Program-made: the position numbers and the translations under genes
NCBI RefSeq assembly: GCF_001424405.1
Contig: NZ_LMPS01000004.1
Coordinates: 244,537-308,536, forward strand
Length of the DNA: 64,000 nt
Source of the DNA: Dyadobacter sp. Leaf189
GTDB lineage: Bacteria; Bacteroidota; Bacteroidia; Cytophagales; Spirosomataceae
Direction: 5' to 3'
The notes under the pieces: model-generated
Told to the model about the DNA's origin: nothing
Databases searched by the model: none
The model's input: the letters and a program-made list of their open reading frames with translations, nothing else
Shown here: piece after piece, positions 8,775-18,008 of the stretch
Numbering within the stretch: the stretch's first letter is position 1
Layout of the letters: each line of letters starts with the position of its first letter

Positions 8775-11700
8775 ATGCTTATGAGACAGCTACTTTATTC
8801 AATTCTGGTGGTTTCAGTGTTGCAGCAAGCGGCGGCAGCGCAGAACAAACTACTCTGGGACGGGGAAAATACCGGCCCTGCAACTTGTACCACGGCTTAC
8901 GGGTCGATACTGTCGGGCCCCGACGCGCACGAAGGCGATTATTACTTCCGGGCGGAACCCGATAATTCGCATTCTCCCCGCATTGCATTCAACTGCGCCG
9001 GCATGTGGCGGGCTGATATTTCGAGGTTTGACGAGCTTCGCTTTTATATTAAATCGAATCAACCCGAACAAACCACTTCCATTCGCTTTGCCACTTATTT
9101 CGCCAAGGGAAACTGGGTAGACCTGCAACCATACCTGCAAGGAGGCGGAGCTATTGGTACTGATTACCAGGAGGTAGTAGTTCCGTTAACCGCCCTGAAA
9201 ACAGATACCTATAACCTTGGCTCCATTGAATTTCTTGAATTCGGGACAACGGCCGCTCAGGTAATGTTTTATGTTGATGATATCTCGCTTCGCGACCAAA
9301 CTCCGCCCGGGATTAAATTTGAGCCCGTATCAAACCAAGTCGCCAAACTCCACATCAGCGAGCGGCCAGATAAGGAAACGTGCTATACCCTAGCTAATTA
9401 CAGCGTCAGCAGCCCCACCGATCCGGATTATCAAAACGCCGCACATCCTGTTAAAATAGGTCGACATGCGTTTGTCACGGCCCTGACCCCACAGTCAGGA
9501 AGCGCTATCGTACAGCATGAGCTGTTTTTAATATTTGAAAAACCGCTAACAAATGGCGCCGCTTACACCTTGCAGGTTACGAAGCTCAAAGATCCTGCGG
9601 GCAATACAGGCACATTCGACACCACATTCACATTTTCGGATCAGGTAATGCTGGGAAACGTAAAGGTGAATCAGGTCGGATATCTGCCGAATAGCCCAAA
9701 GCTGGCTAAGCTCGGCAATTTTCTGGGAGATGCAGGGCCTCTTTCCATTGACACCATCAACCCGCCGGGTTTCAAGCTTTTTAATCAGCAAGACGAAGTT
9801 GTTTTTGCAGGAACAAGTAGTTTTCTGAAAATCGATTCGCTTTTTAGCGGTGAAATGGTCTTTGAGCTAGATTTTTCCTCATTCACTACGCCCGGCAAAT
9901 ACTATATATATGTGGCAGGTTTAGGCCGGTCAGAAAGTTTTGAGATTAAGACAGACATTTACGATGAAACCTACTTCCATACCGCCCGCGGACTATTTTT
10001 CCAGAGAGCCGGCACGCTGAACCAGGCAAACGCAGGAGAATGGGCGAGAAATGGTCTGCCCGGCGGAGAAGCTGAGATACACGCCAGCCATCTTAACTCG
10101 CCGCTTTACAACGACACAGACTTTGCTCCCGGAACCAAAATCCCGATGCAGGGCGGCTGGCTGGACGCGGGCGATTATGGAAGGTACGTTCCTACTGCCG
10201 CCAGTGCATTGTTCACCTTGTTTACCGCCTTTGAGCTCTATCCCAAGAAATTCCCTGATACGCACCTCAATATTCCTGAGAGCGGCAACCAGATCCCGGA
10301 TATACTCGACGAAGCGAAATACGAATTGGACTGGCTGAAACAAATGCAGGCGCCGGACGGCGGTGTTTACTTCCGGGTTACCCCTGCATTATGGTCAACC
10401 GGAATGCCTGAGCAGGAGACGAAAACGCTTTTTGTTTCTGAAAAAACGACACAATCGACAGCTATGTTCGCGGCTGCAATGGCGATGGCTTACCGGAACC
10501 TGAAAAACTATTTTCCTGCCTACGCGGATTCCTGCCTTGAAAGAGCTACCAAAGCCTGGGCGTTTTTGGCTGCGCATCAGCAAGCGTCTGCACCAGTGAG
10601 TGTTCCGGGCATTTCAGCAGGCCCCTACCCTGATCCCGAAGACCGTGACAACCGCGCATGGGCGGCTGCAGAATTATATAAGGCGACTGGTCAGGCGGGA
10701 TACAATACCGATTTCCTGAATTTGTACGCACAAATCCCGCACGAGTTCCATGCGACGATGAGCTGGCAGCAGCATACCATGAAAGCCGCGTGGGCTTATG
10801 CAACGACAAAGTTTGCTACTGATGGGACGATTGTCTCTGAGTTCAAGGAAAAGCTGGAAAGCGAAGTCCTGGCCAGCTATTACGACCGCACCATGAATAT
10901 CCACGCCTACCGCGGCGCTTACCATCCTTTCAAGAATTATATAGGCTACGGTACATTCGGAATGGCACAGAGCTATGCATTTGATTACATTATGTTCAGC
11001 TATCTGCTTCAAAAACCCGAATTGCTGGATCTTGCCAAAATTCAGCTGGATATCTCGTTGGGCAACAATCCGCTATCTAAAACTTTCATTACTGGCATGG
11101 GCAAGAATAATCCGCGCCTTCCGCTGCATTGGTCGACTGCTACTAGCCAGTTTGCAGATCCTGTGCCTGGTGTACCTGTTTTTGGACCGGCAGCATCGCT
11201 GGTAATGAACCGCCCATCCAGCTTTGCCATTCAGGATTCGCTGAACAGATATCCTTACGGTTTCAAGAAAGAAGATCCTTATCCGGTGCTGAGAAGGTAT
11301 ACTGATGCGCGGGAGGCGGTTGAAATGTCGGAGTTTACGATTCAGGAAATGGCTGTGACTGCGGCTGCATTTGCGTTTTTCAGTTCCGTTGTAAATGTTG
11401 CGCTGCCTGTTCGGCTGGTCAGCTTTGAAGTACGTTCCGCAAAGTGCCGAACACACCTGGAATGGACGACCGCAGAAGAAACGAATGCGGATTATTTCGC
11501 CATTGAACGAAGTACCGACTCACGCAACTTCAAGGAGATCGGTAAGGTAAAAGCGGCGGGAGCAAGCAGTGTAGCTATCACTTATCAATTTTCTGATCCT
11601 GACCCGAAGCAAAAAAGCTACTATCGCCTGAGGCAAGTTGACTTTGACGGAAAAACAACCCTGTCAACAATACGCTTTGCCGCTCAGCAATGCGAGTCGG

Positions 11701-11948
11701 TGTTTGAGCTGGTCTATGTGGAACGCAATGTTTTCAGGCTGGCGGTAAAGCAGGCTGAAAATGCAAATGTCGAATTACTGACAGGCACACTTTACGACAT
11801 TTCAGGTGCTGAAAAGCACTCTTTTAAGGTAAATACGGCTGGTAGTACCCACTTCCAAGGCAATGCCTTGCTTCCCGGAATTTACATTTTAAAGGTGCAA
11901 AATCAGTTAAACGAATCCGTATTTACCGAAAAATTGATCATATACTAA
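8775..11948 (+). CDS. Secreted GH9 glucanase with T9SS sorting domain
   Basis: The open frame begins at a GTG at 8694, but the ATG at 8775 (or 8781) puts a signal peptide MRQLLYSILVVSVLQQAAAAQ at the N-terminus, giving 1057 residues. In order: a carbohydrate-binding-like jelly-roll (about 25-180), an Ig-like domain (about 185-290), the cellulase N-terminal Ig domain (from GNVKVNQVGYLPNS), a GH9 (alpha/alpha)6 catalytic domain with GGWLDAGDYGRY (catalytic-base Asp pair about 464/467) and SEFTIQEMAV (acid Glu about 853), a fibronectin-like module (LPVRLVSFEV) and a C-terminal secretion domain ending LLPGIYILKVQ...EKLIIY. GH9 enzymes cleave beta-1,4-glucans. The His motif is LPLHWS rather than the common PHHR, so specificity may differ. 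Confidence 0.9.
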   Translation: MLMRQLLYSILVVSVLQQAAAAQNKLLWDGENTGPATCTTAYGSILSGPDAHEGDYYFRAEPDNSHSPRIAFNCAGMWRADISRFDELRFYIKSNQPEQTTSIRFATYFAKGNWVDLQPYLQGGGAIGTDYQEVVVPLTALKTDTYNLGSIEFLEFGTTAAQVMFYVDDISLRDQTPPGIKFEPVSNQVAKLHISERPDKETCYTLANYSVSSPTDPDYQNAAHPVKIGRHAFVTALTPQSGSAIVQHELFLIFEKPLTNGAAYTLQVTKLKDPAGNTGTFDTTFTFSDQVMLGNVKVNQVGYLPNSPKLAKLGNFLGDAGPLSIDTINPPGFKLFNQQDEVVFAGTSSFLKIDSLFSGEMVFELDFSSFTTPGKYYIYVAGLGRSESFEIKTDIYDETYFHTARGLFFQRAGTLNQANAGEWARNGLPGGEAEIHASHLNSPLYNDTDFAPGTKIPMQGGWLDAGDYGRYVPTAASALFTLFTAFELYPKKFPDTHLNIPESGNQIPDILDEAKYELDWLKQMQAPDGGVYFRVTPALWSTGMPEQETKTLFVSEKTTQSTAMFAAAMAMAYRNLKNYFPAYADSCLERATKAWAFLAAHQQASAPVSVPGISAGPYPDPEDRDNRAWAAAELYKATGQAGYNTDFLNLYAQIPHEFHATMSWQQHTMKAAWAYATTKFATDGTIVSEFKEKLESEVLASYYDRTMNIHAYRGAYHPFKNYIGYGTFGMAQSYAFDYIMFSYLLQKPELLDLAKIQLDISLGNNPLSKTFITGMGKNNPRLPLHWSTATSQFADPVPGVPVFGPAASLVMNRPSSFAIQDSLNRYPYGFKKEDPYPVLRRYTDAREAVEMSEFTIQEMAVTAAAFAFFSSVVNVALPVRLVSFEVRSAKCRTHLEWTTAEETNADYFAIERSTDSRNFKEIGKVKAAGASSVAITYQFSDPDPKQKSYYRLRQVDFDGKTTLSTIRFAAQQCESVFELVYVERNVFRLAVKQAENANVELLTGTLYDISGAEKHSFKVNTAGSTHFQGNALLPGIYILKVQNQLNESVFTEKLIIY

Positions 11949-12056
11949 CCTTGCACATTGGCTAATACCGCAGAATAACCCACGGTCCCATTCGCATTTC
12001 CTGGATGATCACCCAGTCAGATTTGTACCTAATTTGACCCGGCACACTAAACTACC

Positions 12057-12632
12057 ATGGACTTGCATCAAGAATCTGACCTGTGTGAGGAAACACTGCT
12101 CGAGCTGGTAAAAGCAGACAGCGATTCTGCTTTTACCACCTTTTACATAGCCTATCACGACAAGATCTGCGGCTATGCGCATAAGCTTACCAAATCAAGG
12201 GAACAGGCGCAGGACATTGCGCAGGATGTTTTTTTGAAGATGTGGGAAAATAAAAAGAGCCTCGCGAAGGTGAAACATGTAAAAAGGTACCTGTTCACGA
12301 TCTGCCGGAACACTTCGCTGACCTTGCAGGCGCGTGCCGCTTGCGAGCAGCGCATCAGAGAACAGCTAAGTACTGAATATCAACCGTTCCAGGTAGAAGT
12401 TGAACAATCACCGCGCCAAGAAAAACAGGAGCTGCTACTTAAACTCGCCATTAAGCAGCTTCCTCCGAGGCGGCGCCGTATTTTCTGGCTGTGTAAAATA
12501 GAAGGAAAAAGTCACCGCGACGTCGCTGGAGAGTTGGGTGTGAGCCCTGGCACAATCAATGACCATATCGTGAAAGCGACGAGAGCAATCCGTAATTTTA
12601 TTTACCTTTGCGGCTCATTTCAGGAGACTTAG
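12057..12632 (+). CDS. ECF RNA polymerase sigma factor (orphan)
   Basis: 191 residues with sigma region 2 (AFTTFYIAYHDKICGYAHKLTKSREQAQDIAQDVFLKMWE-type segment, about residues 23-62) and region 4 (LPPRRRRIFWLCKIEGKSHRDVAGELGVSPGTINDHI-type helix-turn-helix, about 137-175). It directs RNA polymerase to a specific promoter set. Unlike most Bacteroidota ECF genes it is not followed by fecR: alaS starts 15 bp downstream. The closest anti-sigma-like gene is the short one at 8148-8534 on the opposite strand, beyond the GH9 gene. Pairing of the two is only a suggestion. Confidence 0.9.
   Translation: MDLHQESDLCEETLLELVKADSDSAFTTFYIAYHDKICGYAHKLTKSREQAQDIAQDVFLKMWENKKSLAKVKHVKRYLFTICRNTSLTLQARAACEQRIREQLSTEYQPFQVEVEQSPRQEKQELLLKLAIKQLPPRRRRIFWLCKIEGKSHRDVAGELGVSPGTINDHIVKATRAIRNFIYLCGSFQET
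12603..12610 (+). promoter_or_regulatory. Candidate alaS -7 promoter element
   Basis: TACCTTTG followed by C is an exact match to the Bacteroidota -7 element TAnnTTTG. It lies inside the last codons of the sigma factor gene, 38 bp before the alaS start. I see no clear TTG at the -33 position, so strength is uncertain. Confidence 0.4.
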
Positions 12633-12647
12633 TACAACAAATACACA

Positions 12648-15308
12648 ATGACCTCGCATCAAATACGTCAGGCTTTTCTCGATTTTTTCCGCAGTAAGCA
12701 ACACCTCATCGTGCCTTCGGCTCCCCTGGTAGCCAAAAACGATCCCACGCTGATGTTCAACAACTCGGGAATGGCGCAGTTTAAAGACTTTTTTTTAGGA
12801 AACGGAACACCGCCTTCAAGAAGAATTGCCGACACGCAGAAATGTCTGCGCGTATCTGGTAAACACAATGATTTAGAGGACGTCGGATTTGATACTTATC
12901 ACCATACCATGTTCGAAATGCTCGGTAACTGGTCGTTTGGTGATTATTTCAAAAAAGAAGCGATCGCCTGGGCTTGGGAGCTTTTGACGGAGGTTTACAA
13001 ATTGCCAAAGGACAGATTGTATGTCTCCGTTTTTGAAGGCGATGCCAGCGACGGTGTGCCTTTTGACCAGGAAGCCTGGGACTTGTGGAAGGGCATTGTT
13101 GGAGAAGACCGCATTATTCTTGGCAACAAAAAAGATAATTTTTGGGAAATGGGCGATACTGGCCCTTGTGGTCCGTGTTCCGAAATCCACGTTGATTTAA
13201 GAAGTGCGGCAGAAGTAGCAGAGGTTTCGGGCAAGTTGCTGGTGAATAACGACCATCCTCAGGTGGTTGAAATCTGGAACCTGGTTTTTATGCAGTTTGA
13301 GCGCAAGGCAGATGGTTCACTGATCCCGCTTCCTGCTACGCACGTCGACACCGGAATGGGCTTTGAGCGGCTTTGTATGGCGATCCAGCAAAAAACTTCC
13401 AATTACGATACGGATGTTTTCCAGAACACCATCCAGGTGCTGGAAACGCTCTCGGGTAAAAGGTACGGATCGGGCGAGGAGCCTTTTGCGGACATAGCAA
13501 TGCGCGTGATTTCAGATCACATCCGCGCAGTCGCATTTGCGATTACCGACGGGCAGCTGCCTTCCAATGTAAAGGCCGGGTATGTAATCCGCAGGATTTT
13601 GCGCCGCGCAGTTCGCTACGGTTATTCTTACCTCGGCTTTCAGGAGCCATTTTTCTACAAGCTCGTTGCCGTTCTCGCTGATCAGTTCAAAGATGTTTTC
13701 ACCGAACTGAAAGCGCAGGAAGAATTTGTAGCCAAGGTAATTCTGGAAGAAGAAAGAAGCTTTCTGCGTACACTTGAATCCGGACTGAAAAGACTTGATG
13801 TGATCACAGCTACATTAAAAAGCAAAGGCATCAATACGATTCCGGGCGATGAGGTTTTTGAACTCAGCGATACGTTCGGATTTCCGGTTGACCTTACTGC
13901 ATTGATCGCGAGAGAAAAAGGATTGCTGATCGACGAGGCTGGCTTTCAGGACGCATTGGCGGAACAGAAAAAACGATCACGCCAGGATGCTGCCAAAGAA
14001 GCTACTGACTGGATTGAAGTAAGAGAAGCAGATGGTGTTGAATTCCTGGGCTATGATTTTGAAGAAACCCACAGTCACATCGTCAAATACAGAAAAGTAA
14101 AGACTAAAACCGGCGAAGAGTACCATATTGTACTCGACCGCACACCTTTTTACGCTGAAATGGGCGGACAAGTTGGTGATACAGGGGTACTTCTGGTAAA
14201 TGGAGGCGACAAGGAAAATGGAGGAAGAAAGATCAATATCGTTGATACCAAGAAAGAAAATGATCTTTTCGTTCACATTTCACGTGACAAGCAGCTGGAT
14301 GAAGTTTTGCAGGATGCAGGTATTGTAACTGCAAGAATTGACAAATACCGTCGCGCCAAAATTGAATCCAATCACTCGGCAACCCACCTGATGCTGTCGG
14401 CTATGCGGGAAGTACTTGGCTCTCATGTGGGACAGAAGGGATCTTTCCTGAATGATGAGGTGCTGCGTTTTGACTTTTCACATTTCACCAAAGTAACAGA
14501 CGAGGAACTCTCGAAAATAGAGGACCGCGTGAATGAAAAAATACGCGAAAATATCGCATTGGAAGAACGCCGCAATGTACCGATCCAGCAGGCGCTGAAT
14601 GAAGGAGCTACTGCTACATTTGGTGAAAAATATGGCGATTTTGTAAGACTGATTATCTTCGATCCAACCTACTCCTTTGAACTGTGCGGAGGTACACACG
14701 TGCCTTCTACCGGTCAGATTGGCGTGTTCAAGTTTACTTCCGAAGGTTCTGTGTCAGCAGGAGTTCGCCGTGTGGAGGCGGTTACAGGTGAAAAAGCACT
14801 GGAACTGATGCGTGCTCAGGAAGCTGTTTTGAACAAAATTAAAGACCTGCTCAAAAATCCGACAGACCTGGTAAAAGCAGTGGAAGGGTTACTTGACGAG
14901 CGTACTGCATTGCAGAAGAAAATTACGAATCTCGAAAATGAGAAAATCCAGTCGCTTAAAGCTGCGCTCATTGAAAACATGGAGACGCACCGGACATTTA
15001 ACCTCATTGTAGAAAAGGTAAGTGTTCCCTCGGCTGACTCGTTAAAGCAACTTTCATACGAGCTCCGCGACCAGGTCGAAAATCTGATTGCTGTTTTTGG
15101 TGCCGAGATCGCGGGTAAGCCTCAGCTTTCTGTTTTCATCGCAGAGAACATTGTGCAGGAGACCGGCCTGAATGCAGGTAAGATTGTGAAAGAGCTGGCG
15201 CAGGAAATTCGCGGTGGAGGTGGCGGTCAGCCATTTTTCGCAACTGCCGGCGGTTCTGACGCATCCGGACTGGACAATGCACTTGAAAAGGCCAAAGGAT
15301 TGTTTTAA
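12648..15308 (+). CDS. alaS: Alanyl-tRNA synthetase
   Basis: 886 residues, a normal full length. The class II catalytic core is at the N-terminus (SAPLVAKNDPTLMFNNSGMAQFKD), followed by the helical tRNA-recognition region, an editing domain with the zinc-binding NHSATHLM and ELCGGTHV motifs, and a C-Ala domain including RGGGGGQPFFATAGG. It charges tRNA-Ala with alanine and clears mischarged Ser/Gly. It follows an ECF sigma gene by 15 bp but probably has its own promoter within that gene. A strong hairpin terminator follows. Confidence 0.99.
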   Translation: MTSHQIRQAFLDFFRSKQHLIVPSAPLVAKNDPTLMFNNSGMAQFKDFFLGNGTPPSRRIADTQKCLRVSGKHNDLEDVGFDTYHHTMFEMLGNWSFGDYFKKEAIAWAWELLTEVYKLPKDRLYVSVFEGDASDGVPFDQEAWDLWKGIVGEDRIILGNKKDNFWEMGDTGPCGPCSEIHVDLRSAAEVAEVSGKLLVNNDHPQVVEIWNLVFMQFERKADGSLIPLPATHVDTGMGFERLCMAIQQKTSNYDTDVFQNTIQVLETLSGKRYGSGEEPFADIAMRVISDHIRAVAFAITDGQLPSNVKAGYVIRRILRRAVRYGYSYLGFQEPFFYKLVAVLADQFKDVFTELKAQEEFVAKVILEEERSFLRTLESGLKRLDVITATLKSKGINTIPGDEVFELSDTFGFPVDLTALIAREKGLLIDEAGFQDALAEQKKRSRQDAAKEATDWIEVREADGVEFLGYDFEETHSHIVKYRKVKTKTGEEYHIVLDRTPFYAEMGGQVGDTGVLLVNGGDKENGGRKINIVDTKKENDLFVHISRDKQLDEVLQDAGIVTARIDKYRRAKIESNHSATHLMLSAMREVLGSHVGQKGSFLNDEVLRFDFSHFTKVTDEELSKIEDRVNEKIRENIALEERRNVPIQQALNEGATATFGEKYGDFVRLIIFDPTYSFELCGGTHVPSTGQIGVFKFTSEGSVSAGVRRVEAVTGEKALELMRAQEAVLNKIKDLLKNPTDLVKAVEGLLDERTALQKKITNLENEKIQSLKAALIENMETHRTFNLIVEKVSVPSADSLKQLSYELRDQVENLIAVFGAEIAGKPQLSVFIAENIVQETGLNAGKIVKELAQEIRGGGGGQPFFATAGGSDASGLDNALEKAKGLF

Positions 15309-15327
15309 ATAAAAAACATATCAATGC

Positions 15328-15364
15328 AAAAAGAGCGGATCTTAACAGATACCGCTCTTTTCTT
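15328..15364. terminator. Bidirectional intrinsic terminator between alaS and the CHRD gene
   Basis: AAAAGAGCGG pairs with CCGCTCTTTT around a 13-nt loop, with A-run before and T-run after. It lies 20 bp after the alaS stop and 30 bp after the stop of the convergent CHRD-domain gene, so it can serve both. Confidence 0.8.
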
Positions 15365-15393
15365 GCAGCGTTTCTTTTCCGCAACGTTGAGTA

Positions 15394-15876
15394 TTAATCT
15401 TCTGTTTTCAGCTGGCCGCGAATTTCTCCTGTTGGATATTTCACGGTGTGTATGTTCACGTAATACAATCCAGCCTTCAAGTCTGCAACCTGCGCCTCTG
15501 TCAACGTATCGACGAAAGCGGAAGGAGATTTAATGTCTTTTCCCAAATCAATCACCAGTGAACCTGTTGAATCTGCCGATGCCTTGTAGATAGCCCAGGC
15601 GGTTGGTGTAAACACAGAATCCGTCGCTGTTGAATCGGAAGTCGAGTCACTGTACATAATATTCAGTTTCAGGATCCTCGATTCCTGATCTAACACACCA
15701 TCTACTGAACCGGTAGCTGTTGATGGATTAGCTGGTATTGCGTTTGCACCCGAAAGCGTAGTACTTACTTTCAGCTCAGGCAATACGGGAGTTGGGTCTG
15801 TTGTTTCGTCGTCATCCGTACACGCAGCAAACATTCCGCCGACCAGGAACACACCCAAAAATGCTAATTTTCTCAT
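15394..15876 (-). CDS. CHRD-domain lipoprotein
   Basis: 160 residues from the ATG at 15876; a longer frame to 15957 would mask the signal peptide and is rejected. Lipoprotein signal MRKLAFLGVFLVGGMFAAC puts the lipidated Cys at 19, then an acidic TDDDETTDPTP linker. The remainder is a single CHRD domain (LSGANAIPANPSTATGSVDG at the start, YYVNIHTVKYPTGEIRGQL at the end). CHRD domains are beta-sandwich modules named after chordin; their bacterial role is unknown. A TAGGTTTG -7-like element lies on the minus strand at 15950-15943. The surface location is inferred from the signal. Confidence 0.85.
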   Translation of the reverse strand: MRKLAFLGVFLVGGMFAACTDDDETTDPTPVLPELKVSTTLSGANAIPANPSTATGSVDGVLDQESRILKLNIMYSDSTSDSTATDSVFTPTAWAIYKASADSTGSLVIDLGKDIKSPSAFVDTLTEAQVADLKAGLYYVNIHTVKYPTGEIRGQLKTED

Positions 15877-16062
15877 AGTCCTTTGTTTTGGTAAATAAAT
15901 TGGTTTGACCGGAAAAGGTAAATAATGATACCCCCGTCCGGCCAAACCTACAAACAACTGGTTATGAGAAAATTACTATTTCGGCTGCAATTTGCAAGAA
16001 TGTAGACAAGTGCTACCTTCTGCTGAATTTTACAACAATTTGGAGTAAGACCAGAAGGTTTA

Positions 16063-17163
16063 CTATAAAATAAACTGTACACCCACATTAAATCCGATGT
16101 ATACGCCCTGGAAATCCTCCGACTTCTTATTCTTCCAGAGGTATTTATTTACAAAGCTGAATTCTTCGCCGCGTTCGTGTGTCGCGTAGTTAACAGTCGG
16201 ACCTGCAAAGATCTCAAAGCGGCTTCCTGCTTTGTATGCGGGCAAAATACGTATCGAATTCTTAAAAAAGTGGCCTCCGTCGAAGTCTGAAAGTGACTGG
16301 CTAACCGCTTCCACATTGATCCTGAACTGCGGTGCGAGTCCGATATGAGCGCCTAAACCCGCCTCTACTGCATACAGCGGTTTGTCATTGTCTTTGAGGT
16401 TATACCCTACTCCCGCGATTCCGTATAAAACCCTCCCTCCCGACCGGAATGACGCAATGCCCGTCATGGATTCGTCCAATGTGAATGTAATGGATTTCTC
16501 TCCGTTTTTGATGAAGTTGAACAATGCAATGGGATAGTCGCTGCTGTCGGCGATGTTGATCAAACCGGCTAACTGGATACCTTTTACTTTCTTCGCGATG
16601 TTCATAAAACCGGAGATTTGTGCATTGGTGTTACCAGCCTTGTTGAGAAAGCCGGCTACCTGCGCCCCCTGCGCACTGTCTTTAACGATGTTGGTAAAAC
16701 CCGCGATCTGCACGGAGTTCGAGGTGCCGGTCAGGTTCATAAACCCGGCAATTTGCGCACCTTCTGCCCTTTCTTTGATCACATTGGAAAATCCCGCGAT
16801 CTGCATTCCCTGCGCAGACTGACCGATGATATTAACCGCCCCGGCGATCTGGGCTCCATGTGCAGAGCCGCCGATGAGGTTGGCTGCGCCTGCGATTTGG
16901 GTCCCTTTCGCCTCTTTTTTGATCACATTGGCTGCACCGGCAACTGCTGCACCGGTTTCATTCCTGGACAAGCCAGCGATCGCATGCAATGAAAAGCGGT
17001 TGGTATACTCGGCAGCACGCTGCCCATTTGAACTGATCGGATATATAAGCCCTGCGTGAATGAGGGAAGTAGTGTCTTTTTGCGCGAATGCGTTTGTTGA
17101 GAAAGTAATAACTGAAATTACTGTTACCAAAATTTTGAACAGTATTGCGAATGGAGTTTTCAT
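16063..17163 (-). CDS. Exported 16-residue-repeat protein with C-terminal barrel-like domain
   Basis: 366 residues from the ATG at 17163, which gives a proper signal peptide ending in AFAQ; the longer frame to 17214 is not used. About nine consecutive units of some 16 residues follow, with consensus G-x-Q-[IV]-[AS]-G-[AF]-x-N-[IV] (for example GAQIAGAVNIIGQSAQ and GMQIAGFSNVIKERAE), between about residues 60 and 205. Such regular repeats resemble the LA_2272-type surface repeats and would suit a beta-solenoid. The last 150 residues (SGGRVLYGIAGVGYN, FEIFAGPTVNYA, ending GVQFIL) look like outer-membrane beta-strands. It is a paralogue of the repeat protein at 18003-19823. Function unknown. Confidence 0.75.
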   Translation of the reverse strand: MKTPFAILFKILVTVISVITFSTNAFAQKDTTSLIHAGLIYPISSNGQRAAEYTNRFSLHAIAGLSRNETGAAVAGAANVIKKEAKGTQIAGAANLIGGSAHGAQIAGAVNIIGQSAQGMQIAGFSNVIKERAEGAQIAGFMNLTGTSNSVQIAGFTNIVKDSAQGAQVAGFLNKAGNTNAQISGFMNIAKKVKGIQLAGLINIADSSDYPIALFNFIKNGEKSITFTLDESMTGIASFRSGGRVLYGIAGVGYNLKDNDKPLYAVEAGLGAHIGLAPQFRINVEAVSQSLSDFDGGHFFKNSIRILPAYKAGSRFEIFAGPTVNYATHERGEEFSFVNKYLWKNKKSEDFQGVYIGFNVGVQFIL

Positions 17164-17371
17164 AGTAATGTATTTAAACAGATGATTCAAATACATACAG
17201 CCAGTCGCGATCAATTCAATTGCAGGCCTTCAATGCTCTCTCGCCGCCGTATGTACAACACTGACAACACGAATGCGGCTAACCCTAAAAATTTGAGTGA
17301 TTTTTTTTCTATTTACGCCATCAGTTAGATATATTCAACCTAAGTTCTTTCAGATAAATCACTATCCACTC

Positions 17372-17632
17372 ATGAAACACACAGACGAAACAAAGCTGAA
17401 CCTCGGGATCGAAGAGCTTAGATTGAAGACTCTGGAATCGGGATCGGTATTCATGATATGGGATGCTGAATTTGCTGAAAATGGCTTTATTCACGAATAT
17501 CCGAATGGTTCAATGAAGCTGATGCAACTCAGCGCAGACGAACGCTACCCAATTGAAATAAGAACCTTGACATTACCCGAAGCAGCTCAGATCAGAGAGA
17601 AACACGGTATACCGGGCGTGCTTTATGCCTGA
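17372..17632 (+). CDS. Small protein upstream of zeta-like kinase, possible antitoxin
   Basis: 86 residues from the ATG at 17372 (the frame opens at 17297 but the upstream residues are unlikely to be translated). Acidic, helical start (TDETKLNLGIEELRLKTLESG) and no transmembrane segment. I recognise no named domain. The stop overlaps the start of the zeta-like kinase by 8 nt, the arrangement of a translationally coupled pair and common for toxin-antitoxin modules. The antitoxin role is inferred from position only. Confidence 0.6.
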   Translation: MKHTDETKLNLGIEELRLKTLESGSVFMIWDAEFAENGFIHEYPNGSMKLMQLSADERYPIEIRTLTLPEAAQIREKHGIPGVLYA

Positions 17633-18008
17633 ACTTTTTGTAATTACCGGTCCTAACGGAGCCGGAAAATCTGTCCTTAGCACTAGCCTATTACCTGACC
17701 ATGTAGATCTCGAAGTGTTTGATGGCGATAAGACCTTCTATCAATTCGTCGATCAGTTTTACAGGGCATTTAAAGTTTCTAAATATGCCAAAGAGAAGGC
17801 AGGAGAAGAGTTGGCGCGGACTTTTGACAAACTTGTAGAAGAAGCTATTTCGGCCGGCGCAGATTTCGCTTATGAAGGACATTTTAGCGAAGCAACTTCA
17901 TGGCGAATCATTGAGCGGTTCAGAAATGTTGGATATAAGATTCACTTCAAAAGAACTCACTCCAAATATTTTCAGGAAAATAGAAGATTGCAGTTAATCC
18001 TTTTATAA
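17625..18008 (+). CDS. Zeta-toxin-like P-loop kinase, C-terminally shortened
   Basis: 127 residues. It starts with FVITGPNGAGKS (Walker A, about residues 6-16) and continues with VDLEVFDGDKTFY and ADFAYEGHFSEATSW, matching the N-terminal half of zeta-toxin-family ATPases. Homologues are usually around 190-200 residues. Here the frame ends soon after NVGYKIH with an atypical tail (FKRTHSKYF...), so the C-terminal third is missing. The stop overlaps by 6 nt the end of the convergent STN/repeat gene. A frameshift or deletion is likely, and the protein may be inactive. Family kinases phosphorylate small sugar-nucleotide substrates, but that cannot be assumed for this remnant. Confidence 0.6.
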   Translation: MPELFVITGPNGAGKSVLSTSLLPDHVDLEVFDGDKTFYQFVDQFYRAFKVSKYAKEKAGEELARTFDKLVEEAISAGADFAYEGHFSEATSWRIIERFRNVGYKIHFKRTHSKYFQENRRLQLILL

